DNA from: Niabella beijingensis
GTDB taxonomy: Bacteria > Bacteroidota > Bacteroidia > Chitinophagales > Chitinophagaceae
NCBI RefSeq assembly: GCF_020034665.1
Contig: NZ_JAIQDI010000001.1
Span: 2,170,001 to 2,234,000, forward strand
Direction: 5' to 3'
DNA: 64,000 nucleotides
Position 1 is the first letter of the stretch. The number at the start of each line of letters is the position of its first letter. Both the position numbers and the translations under genes were made by a program. This document shows, piece by piece, positions 54,647 to 62,699 of the stretch. The notes under the pieces were generated by a model. That model had not been told where the DNA came from. It ran no database searches and saw nothing but the letters and a program-made list of their open reading frames with translations.

Positions 54647-54857
54647 GACATTAACAAATAATAAAAATTTATTAATAAAATAATAGCGCCTCAAAAACAG
54701 GGATACCCTTCTGAGTGCAAACGTTATTGTGTTCTGATGTAAAAGGTGGAATAAAATTATAAAAAGATTTTTTTCCACCAAAAAATTTACATGAATGGTT
54801 GTTCAACGCTGATGACCGGTCCGGTGTTCCTCCGCGTTGTTCGTCTCCGTTCTTTCA

Positions 54858-55133
54858 TTATAATATTACAACACCGCCGGGCAGACAATAATAACAGCAG
54901 CTTTCTGATACAGTGGTTTTCCGGTTGCCGACGATTGTAACACACATACGATCATTAATGAACTGTTGTAAAATTTCGCCGGCTAGCTTCGTATTCAGGT
55001 CAGAGAATTGCGGTATTATATTTACTGTCTGCAGCATAATACTGTCGTATCCCTGATAATACAGGCTCCCGATCCTGTCAACCGCATCTTCCACGATCGT
55101 TTGCCGATCCATTATATGCGCAGTACTTTCCAT
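54858..55133 (-). CDS. DUF4180-like small protein, apparently shortened
   Basis: 91 residues from ATG 55133 (a TTG at 55148 is possible). The segment AVDRIGSLYYQGYDSIMLQ, NIIPQFSDLNTKLAGEILQQF and INDRMCVTIVGN follows the core of the DUF4180 family as I recall it. The usual N-terminal strands and the C-terminal FIYESNRG-type motif are missing; the sequence instead ends in VSESCCYYCLPGGVVIL. This suggests truncation or decay. It follows the EamA transporter by 34 bases. The 211 bases between it and the NEW3 gene show nothing clear. Confidence 0.5.
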   Translation of the reverse strand: MESTAHIMDRQTIVEDAVDRIGSLYYQGYDSIMLQTVNIIPQFSDLNTKLAGEILQQFINDRMCVTIVGNRKTTVSESCCYYCLPGGVVIL

Positions 55134-55167
55134 CGGCAAGGGGTACAATTTTCTGTAAAATGATCCC

Positions 55168-56073
55168 TCAACCCTTACGGCTGGTTTTACGTTTATCCAG
55201 CTGACTTAATGCCAGACCGGCCAATACCATTATCACACCGGTGATGGTATAGATGCTTACAGGATCATGTACCCAAAGGGCGGCAATAATGATCCCAAAT
55301 ACCGGACAGACAAAAAGCCACAATCCTGCTTTTACAGCATCCTGTTTCAGCAAACCCAGCCAGAGTACCACAGCCCCAATGGAAACGGGGATGGCCAGCC
55401 ACAGCGTTCCGCCCCAGAACTCCCAGGTATAATGATTGGCCGGCGCTTTATAGGTAAACAGCGCTACGGGCAACATCAGCAGTCCCCCGAAAAAGGTCTG
55501 CCATCCGTTGATCACGAACAGATGCAACCCTTTCCAGTTCTGTGACGAAAAATAAATAGTGCCGATCGAGTAAGAAAGCATACTGGCAAGCAACAGCAAA
55601 AGTCCGAGGGGCGTAACCGTAGCTCCACCCAGCAGCGGCCAGGCCACCACCAGAACACCGAGCAGGCAGATACATATTGCCAGTGCGATCGTTCCCGGCA
55701 GGGGCTTTTTTAGAAAAAATACCGAAATAAAACTGATGAACACCGGGCTTACGGCCACCGTCAATGCACCGATACTGGCTGTTACCTGCTGCATGGCAAT
55801 TACATACAATCCCAGGTAAATGGTAATGTTCAGCATACCATAGATGATGAGCGGTTTCCATTCCCCTCGCCGGGGTAAGGGTTTACGCAATACCAGGTGG
55901 GCGATGACCAGCATGATCAGGGATGCCACACCAAAACGCATAACAGCAATCACCAATGGTTGAGAAACCTTTAATGCCACTTTGGTAGCAGTGGACGCCG
56001 ATGACCACAGCACCGCAAACACCAGTCCTGCCAGTGCCCATTTTAAATCGGTATATTTTTTTTCGCCCTCCAC
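55168..56073 (-). CDS. EamA/DMT-family transporter
   Basis: 301-residue inner-membrane protein with ten predicted helices in two EamA repeats (about 10-140 and 150-290). Diagnostic segments are ALAGLVFAVLWSSASTATKVAL, PLVIAVMRFGVASLIML and AALWVHDPVSIYTITGVIMVLAGLALSQ. Members export amino acids or metabolites; the substrate is not predictable. A possible minus-strand TAATTTTG element lies at 56094-56087, just before the start. Divergent from the acetyltransferase gene. Confidence 0.9.
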   Translation of the reverse strand: MEGEKKYTDLKWALAGLVFAVLWSSASTATKVALKVSQPLVIAVMRFGVASLIMLVIAHLVLRKPLPRRGEWKPLIIYGMLNITIYLGLYVIAMQQVTASIGALTVAVSPVFISFISVFFLKKPLPGTIALAICICLLGVLVVAWPLLGGATVTPLGLLLLLASMLSYSIGTIYFSSQNWKGLHLFVINGWQTFFGGLLMLPVALFTYKAPANHYTWEFWGGTLWLAIPVSIGAVVLWLGLLKQDAVKAGLWLFVCPVFGIIIAALWVHDPVSIYTITGVIMVLAGLALSQLDKRKTSRKG

Positions 56074-56194
56074 AGAAACAATCCGGCAAAATTACGGGTT
56101 CTTATAAAATATACAGGAACGGAATCCGGACGCGGAATACATCGACGCTGCGATCCGCATCCAATTCGTTATTTTTATTTAATCAATAACCACT

Positions 56195-56755
56195 ATGGCA
56201 ACAGAAAAAGAAAAGATGCTCGCCGGTGAGCTTTATCTTCCTTCGGATCCGGAGCTCCGGGCACTGAGCGATCAGGCGCACCGGCGCTGCCAGGAATACA
56301 ACCAATGCCCGGCGCTTGATTACGAAAAGAAGGCTGCCTTACTGAAAGCGCTCATCCCCCGCCAGGGAAAAAGCCTCTACATCGAGGGACCTTTTTTTTG
56401 CGACTATGGCATAAACATTGTCATCGGGGATAACGTATTCTTCAATTTCAATTGTACCATTCTCGATACGATGCTGGTTACCATCGGCGATCATTGTATG
56501 TTTGGCCCCGCGGTACAGATCTATACACCACTGCATCCGATGAAAGCGGCAGAACGGAACAGCGGCCGGGAATACGCCCAACCCGTAGTGATCGGCAACA
56601 ATGTGTGGGTGGGCGGCAATGCTACTATTCTGCCGGGTGTACATATTGGAGACAACTGCGTTATCGGCGCCGGAAGTGTTGTCACCCGCAGCATACCCGC
56701 CAATTCCTTTGCTGCCGGTAATCCCGCCCGTGTGATAAAAGTGATCGATCAGTAG
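56195..56755 (+). CDS. Sugar O-acetyltransferase (maltose/galactoside acetyltransferase, LacA/Maa family)
   Basis: 186-residue cytoplasmic left-handed beta-helix enzyme that moves acetyl from acetyl-CoA to a sugar hydroxyl. The N-terminal Mac domain (EKEKMLAGELYLPSDPEL) is followed by hexapeptide repeats (GINIVIGDNVFFNFNCTILD, GNNVWVGGNATILPGVHIGDNCVIGAGSVVT). Catalytic His114 lies in YTPLHPM. The C-terminus GNPARVIKVI is typical. Stand-alone gene, convergent with the DUF5689 gene (16-base gap). Not linked to polysaccharide genes here. Confidence 0.93.
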   Translation: MATEKEKMLAGELYLPSDPELRALSDQAHRRCQEYNQCPALDYEKKAALLKALIPRQGKSLYIEGPFFCDYGINIVIGDNVFFNFNCTILDTMLVTIGDHCMFGPAVQIYTPLHPMKAAERNSGREYAQPVVIGNNVWVGGNATILPGVHIGDNCVIGAGSVVTRSIPANSFAAGNPARVIKVIDQ

Positions 56756-56771
56756 CAGCCCCGGAAGTCCG

Positions 56772-58793
56772 CTATTGCGTGCTTCCCGATATCTCCACAT
56801 CGTCAATACTGAACGTGCCGCCACTGCCCAGTGCATAGAACCCATAAAACCGGAACACCACCGGTTGCCGGAGATCCGTAAATGTTGCACCGGGGCGGAT
56901 GGTGCATCCCTCCTGTCTTGTACTACCCGAGGTATTCTTCACCTGGAAAATAGTGCCCTCCAGGATATGGATATTATTCTGTGGCAACGGCACGGCAGCC
57001 GGCAGATTAGCAGCAAAATGATCCCTTCCCGAGCGCACCGCTACCTGCTGCACTCCTGTTCCTGATCTTTCAAACGTGAACCGTATGGTTGAAATATGGA
57101 GCGCCTTTCCCTCCTCCGGCTGTATTAAGATCTCGTAATACTTCCCTGCATCAAAACCGGTCTGCGGCCAGGAGGTAAATGAAAAACGGCCGCCGGCACT
57201 GGGGTTGGCGCCTACATTCACTGCCCGGAAGGGCGTTAACCGGATATGAGGAATCACCGGAATTGGTGTCGGATCGGTGGTACCGGATTTGGTATGGACC
57301 GATCCAAAGTTAAACACCACGGAGAATACCGTTGCGGGTACAAACCCCGTTACATCTTCGGTATTGCGGATAGAAAATTGTTTTATACTATTATGAACGC
57401 CTGCATAGCCCGTCCAGCGCTGCCTTCCGCCAGGCAGGCGCTGTTGTGCAAATGACGCTTCCTCCCTGGTGAACAGCTCAATGGTACCTGTTGCATCATC
57501 GAGCACATGCGGTTCGCCAAAGACGCCGGCGCCGGCGCCGGCACCAGCGATTGTAATTAATGTGGATGCGATATTGCCGGGATCACCCGGAGGCAGCTCC
57601 AGCGCTGCATTGACCGCCGCGATCGTCCTGACCTCCGGTACTACCACACGCCCGGTGGCAACCGGAACGGGTTTTACAAATCCCTCATGCATTTTAAGCG
57701 TCAGTGTTCCGTTGTCATCCATCAGTGAGTCCTCATCGCTGAGGGTCAAAACGAGTGAATCTCCCGGCAGATAACGGATGGTGTCACCCAGGTGCACCAC
57801 GATGCCCCGGTTGCCGCTTTGCAGCACAACCGATCCTTCCGGATGATTTTTAGCTGCCGCATCTGAAATCACGGTGCCTCCGGTGCGGTACCGGTCCAGT
57901 GCACGGTCCGTGCCGGTATATAATTGCCGGAGTGCTGCGATGGTTAACGGCGCAAGTGGTCCCTGTCCGCACCGGGGCTGACGAAACTGTACATCGGCAG
58001 TATCTCTTATAAAAAGCTGTTGCGTGGTAGTAAACAAACTGTAAATTCCAACGATCATTCCATTGCCTTCGGGAACTTTCAACCCGGCAAAGCCCGCATA
58101 ACTGCTGTTTCTCAACACAACCGTTTTCTTCTGACAATCACGGATCGTAAAATTGACGGCATTTATTTTCTTTAAAGGGTCCGCATAGGTCTTTCCCGTA
58201 TCGGCATCTGAGAACTGGTAGCCGTTCAGCTGCACGAGCATACTCTGCAGCGGGTTTTTGATATCTGTGGAAAGCTGATCCGGCGTGATCTGTTTTGGAA
58301 CCACTTCATTACCGAAGGAGCCCTTAAGGATAAACTGATCAAACTGAACTGCCGGGATCCTGCCCAGGTTCAGATACGCGCCATCGCGAACAGAGTCCAG
58401 CCCCAGCTGAATCGTGCCTCCGTAATCACCCAGCATCATTCCCTGCAGCCTTATAAAAACCCTTCTTCCCGTCGGATAAGAAGTATAAACATTGTTACCA
58501 TCCATTAAAACAGGAATGGCACCGGTCTCATCCTGTATTATGATCTGCTTGTAAAAATTTCCTGTGCGGTCATTGGCAGTTATTACACCGCTGATGATCT
58601 TTTCATCATAAATGGTCTGAAAGATCCCCACACCCTGGTAACGTTCTTTTAACTCTGCGATCGTCATATTCACGGTTACATCTGGATCTGCATTTACCGG
58701 GGGAATATCAAATCTCCGGTTGCAGGATACCATCAGCAGCAGGCTCCAAAATAAAATGATATTTTTTTTTGATACGGCAAGATATGTTTTCAT
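56772..58793 (-). CDS. DUF5689-type lipoprotein with OB-fold-like repeats
   Basis: 673-residue lipoprotein (Cys24 in LLLMVSC). The N-terminal part, about 40-280, follows the family I recall as DUF5689: TIAELKERYQG, ISGVITANDRTGNFYKQIIIQDETGAI split by gaps, VFIRLQGMMLGDYGG. A second OB-like module (about 290-480) repeats the theme. The C-terminal about 150 residues form a beta-sandwich (IDDVEISG end) like the choice-of-anchor domains of secreted proteins. It directly follows a TonB receptor (42 bases), with a secreted nuclease divergent. It probably binds the substrate of that receptor, likely nucleic acid or nucleotides (inference from context). Confidence 0.8.
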   Translation of the reverse strand: MKTYLAVSKKNIILFWSLLLMVSCNRRFDIPPVNADPDVTVNMTIAELKERYQGVGIFQTIYDEKIISGVITANDRTGNFYKQIIIQDETGAIPVLMDGNNVYTSYPTGRRVFIRLQGMMLGDYGGTIQLGLDSVRDGAYLNLGRIPAVQFDQFILKGSFGNEVVPKQITPDQLSTDIKNPLQSMLVQLNGYQFSDADTGKTYADPLKKINAVNFTIRDCQKKTVVLRNSSYAGFAGLKVPEGNGMIVGIYSLFTTTQQLFIRDTADVQFRQPRCGQGPLAPLTIAALRQLYTGTDRALDRYRTGGTVISDAAAKNHPEGSVVLQSGNRGIVVHLGDTIRYLPGDSLVLTLSDEDSLMDDNGTLTLKMHEGFVKPVPVATGRVVVPEVRTIAAVNAALELPPGDPGNIASTLITIAGAGAGAGVFGEPHVLDDATGTIELFTREEASFAQQRLPGGRQRWTGYAGVHNSIKQFSIRNTEDVTGFVPATVFSVVFNFGSVHTKSGTTDPTPIPVIPHIRLTPFRAVNVGANPSAGGRFSFTSWPQTGFDAGKYYEILIQPEEGKALHISTIRFTFERSGTGVQQVAVRSGRDHFAANLPAAVPLPQNNIHILEGTIFQVKNTSGSTRQEGCTIRPGATFTDLRQPVVFRFYGFYALGSGGTFSIDDVEISGSTQ

Positions 58794-58835
58794 GGAATTC
58801 TGTTTTAGTTGTTGAAAAATGGCCGATCCGGTCGT

Positions 58836-61412
58836 TTATTTCATCCGGACCATAACACTTGCGTAGTAGTTCAGTCCGTAAGCGTAATAATATTTGGGAG
58901 GAAACCGGTCCACATCCCGGCTTTCAGCATCAAACCGTAACTGTTCAAATCCTCCGGAACGCATGGTTTGAGTATTCAGTAGATTATTAATGCCGATATT
59001 GAAGACCAGGTAGGCTTGCCTGCGGCGCGGATGACTTCCGTGCAGGCGTTTTGTCCAGCCGCAGAAAAGATCAAGAGTGACCTGTGCCGGTAGCTGTTCC
59101 TGTGCGGTCATCCTGCTGAGGGAGCCTTCTGTTTCCGGGGAGGAAGGATCCGCATCACCTGTTGCCTCCGCAGTTCTCCGGATCGGATTGATGCTCAGCC
59201 AGGAATGATTGAAATAATTTCCCGTAAGACTGACGAACCAGTACCGGGGTGAACGGTAAAAAAGACCAGCACTATAAGCATCCTGCGGTGTGCCGGGTAC
59301 CCGAAAATTTTTCATATACACTACCTGTTCAGCAAGAACAGCGGCGCTATTGTCCACTGTAACAACCGCATTGGGCCGGCTGTTATAATAATACCTCCCC
59401 GTTGCGATGGCAGCGTTAAGGCTCCAGGTGGATGTCAGTTTGATATCTGCCCCTGCCTCTCCGCCAAAATGAACCGTGCCCAGCCCACTCAATGCATAAT
59501 TGACAAAATTCCGGTATTGATCGTGGTAGAAGGTCATTACATCATACGCACCATCAATCGTCGTGTAATATCCGGTCACAGACAGCTTTATACGCGGACT
59601 GTTCCATTTATATCCCGCTTCAAACGACTGTGTGGTTTCGGTCCGGATAGCGCCGCTTTGCAGGGTATTCCGGGTCCGCGGTGAAATGAACACGTTATCG
59701 AACAGGGGTGGTGTTTTATAATATCCGCCATTTATAAAAAAGTAATTCCGGCCATTGTACTTATAGGTAAGTCCTGCCTTCAGGGTAGGGGTTGCGAATT
59801 GCAGCCGTTTTGACGGGCCGTAAGACGCCGCAGGAAAAAGGCCATTGCGGTTGTATCCCTTCCTGTAGAACTGTTCATAATTAAGCCCGCCGGTAAAAAA
59901 GAACTCAAAACGGTTCAGACTGAGCAGCACCTGGGTCCAGGCCCCGAAGCGATGCAGCAGCAGCTGATAATGATACCCATATTGATCCCCTTCCCGCTTC
60001 AGCTGATTGGGATGATCCAGGTCATATTGAGCGGCATCGCGGTTCAACGGAAAATCCCTTTCTGCAAACTGGTTTACATTCAGCCAGAAATCACCGCCAA
60101 GAAGATCTTTGACCTCCTGGTAATATTCACTGGATTGTTTCTGGAAACTGCCGCCTGCTGTCACCGTTATCCGTCCGGAAATCGTTGTTCGGTATACTGA
60201 GCTGGTAATAATGCGCTGCTGCCGGTTCACCCGGTTGGATAAAATATAAAGCGAACGCCGCCCTTCTGCATCATTGCCCGGTATACCTTCAGCATCAGGT
60301 ATTACAACTTTATTATTGCGGTTCACCTCGTAGAGGCGGTGCCAGTTTATCTGCAACCGGTCGGGATCGTTGTGCAACAGCTGCCGGAGATCCGAAGCCC
60401 GGTCCGGTTGTGTGGCAGCATAGTAACCAGGCAGGTAGCGGTAGTAATCCGGACGCGGGTCCGGCGCATTGTACCAGTCAAAGCCGGACAGCCGCTGCTT
60501 TCCGGAGCTATAAGCAAGAGTGGTGATCCAGTTTGAAGTTATGCCGGGTTGATATTCGTGCACAGCCATAATAACCGGCTGAACGGTTTCGGCAATGGCA
60601 GCATTCCGTTTCCTGCCGTTCTGATAGCCCCATGCGGGGTTGTAGAAATTGCTTCCGGCAAGATCCATTGCTTCCTGTACACTGGCCGTCTGACGGCCAC
60701 TTTCTGTTGGTGCTCCAAAGGTAATCAGCGACAACAGCTGCCGGGATCCGATTCTCCTGTCTGCCGCTGCATAATAGCTCGCACTTCTGTAATAAGTGCC
60801 CGGCACATAGCCTTCCGCTGCATAACGGACGCTCCCCATAAAACTATAGGCCCAGCCTTTTTTATTAAACCCCGAGCTGTGTGTCAGCAAGAGACGATGC
60901 CGGTAATTACGGTTGGAAAGCGCGTACCCGGCCATTGTCTGCACCGGTTGTACTCCGGCGCGCATATCGGTATTTGTATTCAGACCCGGCCGACCCGGCG
61001 CAAAGTCGGTAACGCCCGGGCCATATACCTGTTGCCGTACGCGCATCATGTTGGTTAAACCCGACCACAGCCCAAAAGGGATCCTGCCATTATCCGGTCC
61101 TGTAAAGTCCGCATTGTTCAGGTAAACGGCATCCCCGTTATTATAGCCCCTCAGCCGGAAACGCAGGGGCGAAAAATTAAACGCCACAGCCGCCAGGTAA
61201 GGGTCCCTTCCTGCCGAAAGGACCGGGGAAACGGGCGCATTGTTGTCTTCACCGGTATCATCAATCAGCACAACAGGCAGTTCATCCCGGTCTCCGGCGT
61301 TCAGTATTCCGGCGGAATCAACAACAGGCAGGGTATCGGAGGAGGGCAACAGCTGTTGTGTCTTCCCTGAAATGCAGACAAACAGCAGCGTTAGCAATAC
61401 GGCGGCTTTCAT
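58836..61412 (-). CDS. TonB-dependent receptor, non-SusC type
   Basis: 858-residue outer-membrane protein with a short signal peptide (MKAAVLLTLLFVCISGKTQ). A reduced N-terminal plug-like region (about 65-160: FNFSPLRFRLRGYNNGDAVYL split by short gaps) is followed by a barrel with many alternating strands and a typical end LNYYASVMVRMK. There is no CarboxypepD_reg domain and no SusD partner; its partner is the DUF5689 lipoprotein. The set receptor/DUF5689/nuclease recurs in Bacteroidota and fits uptake of DNA breakdown products, often under phosphate shortage (inference). Confidence 0.83.
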   Translation of the reverse strand: MKAAVLLTLLFVCISGKTQQLLPSSDTLPVVDSAGILNAGDRDELPVVLIDDTGEDNNAPVSPVLSAGRDPYLAAVAFNFSPLRFRLRGYNNGDAVYLNNADFTGPDNGRIPFGLWSGLTNMMRVRQQVYGPGVTDFAPGRPGLNTNTDMRAGVQPVQTMAGYALSNRNYRHRLLLTHSSGFNKKGWAYSFMGSVRYAAEGYVPGTYYRSASYYAAADRRIGSRQLLSLITFGAPTESGRQTASVQEAMDLAGSNFYNPAWGYQNGRKRNAAIAETVQPVIMAVHEYQPGITSNWITTLAYSSGKQRLSGFDWYNAPDPRPDYYRYLPGYYAATQPDRASDLRQLLHNDPDRLQINWHRLYEVNRNNKVVIPDAEGIPGNDAEGRRSLYILSNRVNRQQRIITSSVYRTTISGRITVTAGGSFQKQSSEYYQEVKDLLGGDFWLNVNQFAERDFPLNRDAAQYDLDHPNQLKREGDQYGYHYQLLLHRFGAWTQVLLSLNRFEFFFTGGLNYEQFYRKGYNRNGLFPAASYGPSKRLQFATPTLKAGLTYKYNGRNYFFINGGYYKTPPLFDNVFISPRTRNTLQSGAIRTETTQSFEAGYKWNSPRIKLSVTGYYTTIDGAYDVMTFYHDQYRNFVNYALSGLGTVHFGGEAGADIKLTSTWSLNAAIATGRYYYNSRPNAVVTVDNSAAVLAEQVVYMKNFRVPGTPQDAYSAGLFYRSPRYWFVSLTGNYFNHSWLSINPIRRTAEATGDADPSSPETEGSLSRMTAQEQLPAQVTLDLFCGWTKRLHGSHPRRRQAYLVFNIGINNLLNTQTMRSGGFEQLRFDAESRDVDRFPPKYYYAYGLNYYASVMVRMK

Positions 61413-61443
61413 TTGGCATGAGTTTTTTGTAGGTTGTAAAAAC

Positions 61444-61451
61444 CAAATATA
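61444..61451 (-). promoter_or_regulatory. Candidate -7 element of the TonB receptor gene
   Basis: Minus-strand TATATTTG matches TAnnTTTG and lies 31 bases before the receptor ATG in a very AT-rich 93-base divergent spacer. No TTG at the usual -33 distance. On the plus strand, AATTTTTG (61485-61492) is a one-mismatch candidate for the nuclease gene. Confidence 0.35.
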
Positions 61452-61505
61452 CTAAAAACAATGTATATTTATATTTATTAATATAATTTTTGTTAAACAC
61501 ACGCC

Positions 61506-62558
61506 ATGTTAACCATCAGGTGCTTTTTTCTTTTTATAGGGTTTTATCCGTTTTGCAGTTTTCTTTTAAATGCCCAGCCCCGGCCTTATCAGACGGCGGT
61601 TGCAGCTTTTTATAACCTGGAGAACCTGTATGACACCCTTTTCCATGGATCCCATGATGACGCCGCTTTTACGCCGGACGGAGTAAAAGCCTATACAGGC
61701 GCTGTTTTCCGGGAAAAACTATCCCGGCTGGCATCCGTCATTTCCCGCATCGGCACCGACTTTAATCCTGACGGGCCGGCCCTTCTGGGTGTTGCTGAAG
61801 TGGAAAACCAGACCGTTCTGGATGCATTGCTGCAGCATCCTTTTATCGCCTCCCGCGGTTACCGGTCCGTACACTATGACTCCAGGGATGCACGGGGCCT
61901 GGACGTGGCGCTGGTCTATAATCCCCGTTATTTCCGGGTGTTAAAAAGCAGGCCCCTCTATGTAAAGCTGCCGCCGGATGTCAAGGATTTTATATATACC
62001 CGCGATATCCTCTGGGTAACCGGTTTGCTCAATGGTCAGAAGATACAGGTCTTTGTAAACCACTGGCCCAGCCGCTTCGGCGGTGAAAAAAAATCAGCCG
62101 CCGGCCGTATGGCTGCTGCCCTTACACTCAGAAAGATCATTGACACACTGATCCGGTACGATCCCATGACCCGTATCTTGGTTATGGGCGATCTGAATGA
62201 TGAACCTGTCAGCAGCAGCGTTACAAAAGGACTCCGCGCCACATCACATATCGCCGAAATGGAAACGGGTGCACTGTACAACCCCTGGGCACGTTTGTTT
62301 AAGAACGGACAGGGCACACTTGCCTATCAGAATGCCTGGAGTTTGTTTGACCAGATCCTCCTGTCGGAAGCATTCCTGGATCAGCAGCAATCCGGCTTGT
62401 TTTTTTATAAGAATGAGATCTTTAAAACCGCCGAACTCATTGAAAACAGGGGCGCTTATAAAGGATATCCCCTGCGCAGCTATTCCGGTGATGTATACCG
62501 CGGCGGGTACAGCGATCACTTTCCTGTGTATATTGTACTGATTAAAAAAGTACTATAA
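61506..62558 (+). CDS. Secreted endonuclease/exonuclease/phosphatase-family protein
   Basis: 350-residue protein with a signal peptide (MLTIRCFFLFIGFYPFCSFLLNA, cleavage near residue 23). The DNase I-like fold is complete: AFYNLENLYD (34-43), metal-binding AEVEN (97-101), HYDSRDARGLDVALVYN, NHWPSRFGG, MGDLNDEP and the terminal SDHFPVYIVL. Such enzymes cleave phosphodiesters in DNA or RNA, or remove phosphate from small molecules; secretion points to extracellular nucleic-acid use. Divergent from the receptor/DUF5689 pair with a shared AT-rich spacer, implying common control. Confidence 0.9.
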   Translation: MLTIRCFFLFIGFYPFCSFLLNAQPRPYQTAVAAFYNLENLYDTLFHGSHDDAAFTPDGVKAYTGAVFREKLSRLASVISRIGTDFNPDGPALLGVAEVENQTVLDALLQHPFIASRGYRSVHYDSRDARGLDVALVYNPRYFRVLKSRPLYVKLPPDVKDFIYTRDILWVTGLLNGQKIQVFVNHWPSRFGGEKKSAAGRMAAALTLRKIIDTLIRYDPMTRILVMGDLNDEPVSSSVTKGLRATSHIAEMETGALYNPWARLFKNGQGTLAYQNAWSLFDQILLSEAFLDQQQSGLFFYKNEIFKTAELIENRGAYKGYPLRSYSGDVYRGGYSDHFPVYIVLIKKVL

Positions 62559-62612
62559 AAACAACGGTTTAATTGTAAATTTTATAATTATACCGCTATC
62601 TTCAATAACAAA

Positions 62613-62643
62613 TTGGTTTTCCACCCCGCCTGGATTAAATTTG
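62613..62643 (+). promoter_or_regulatory. Promoter of gnd
   Basis: TTG (62613-62615), a 20-base spacer and TAAATTTG (62636-62643) form a complete Bacteroidota promoter. Transcription would start near 62650, leaving a leader of about 50 bases before the gnd ATG. Confidence 0.55.
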
Positions 62644-62699
62644 ACCACTTTTTGATCTTGACTTACAATTTTTAGTTTATATAATAATCTTGCGTAATT

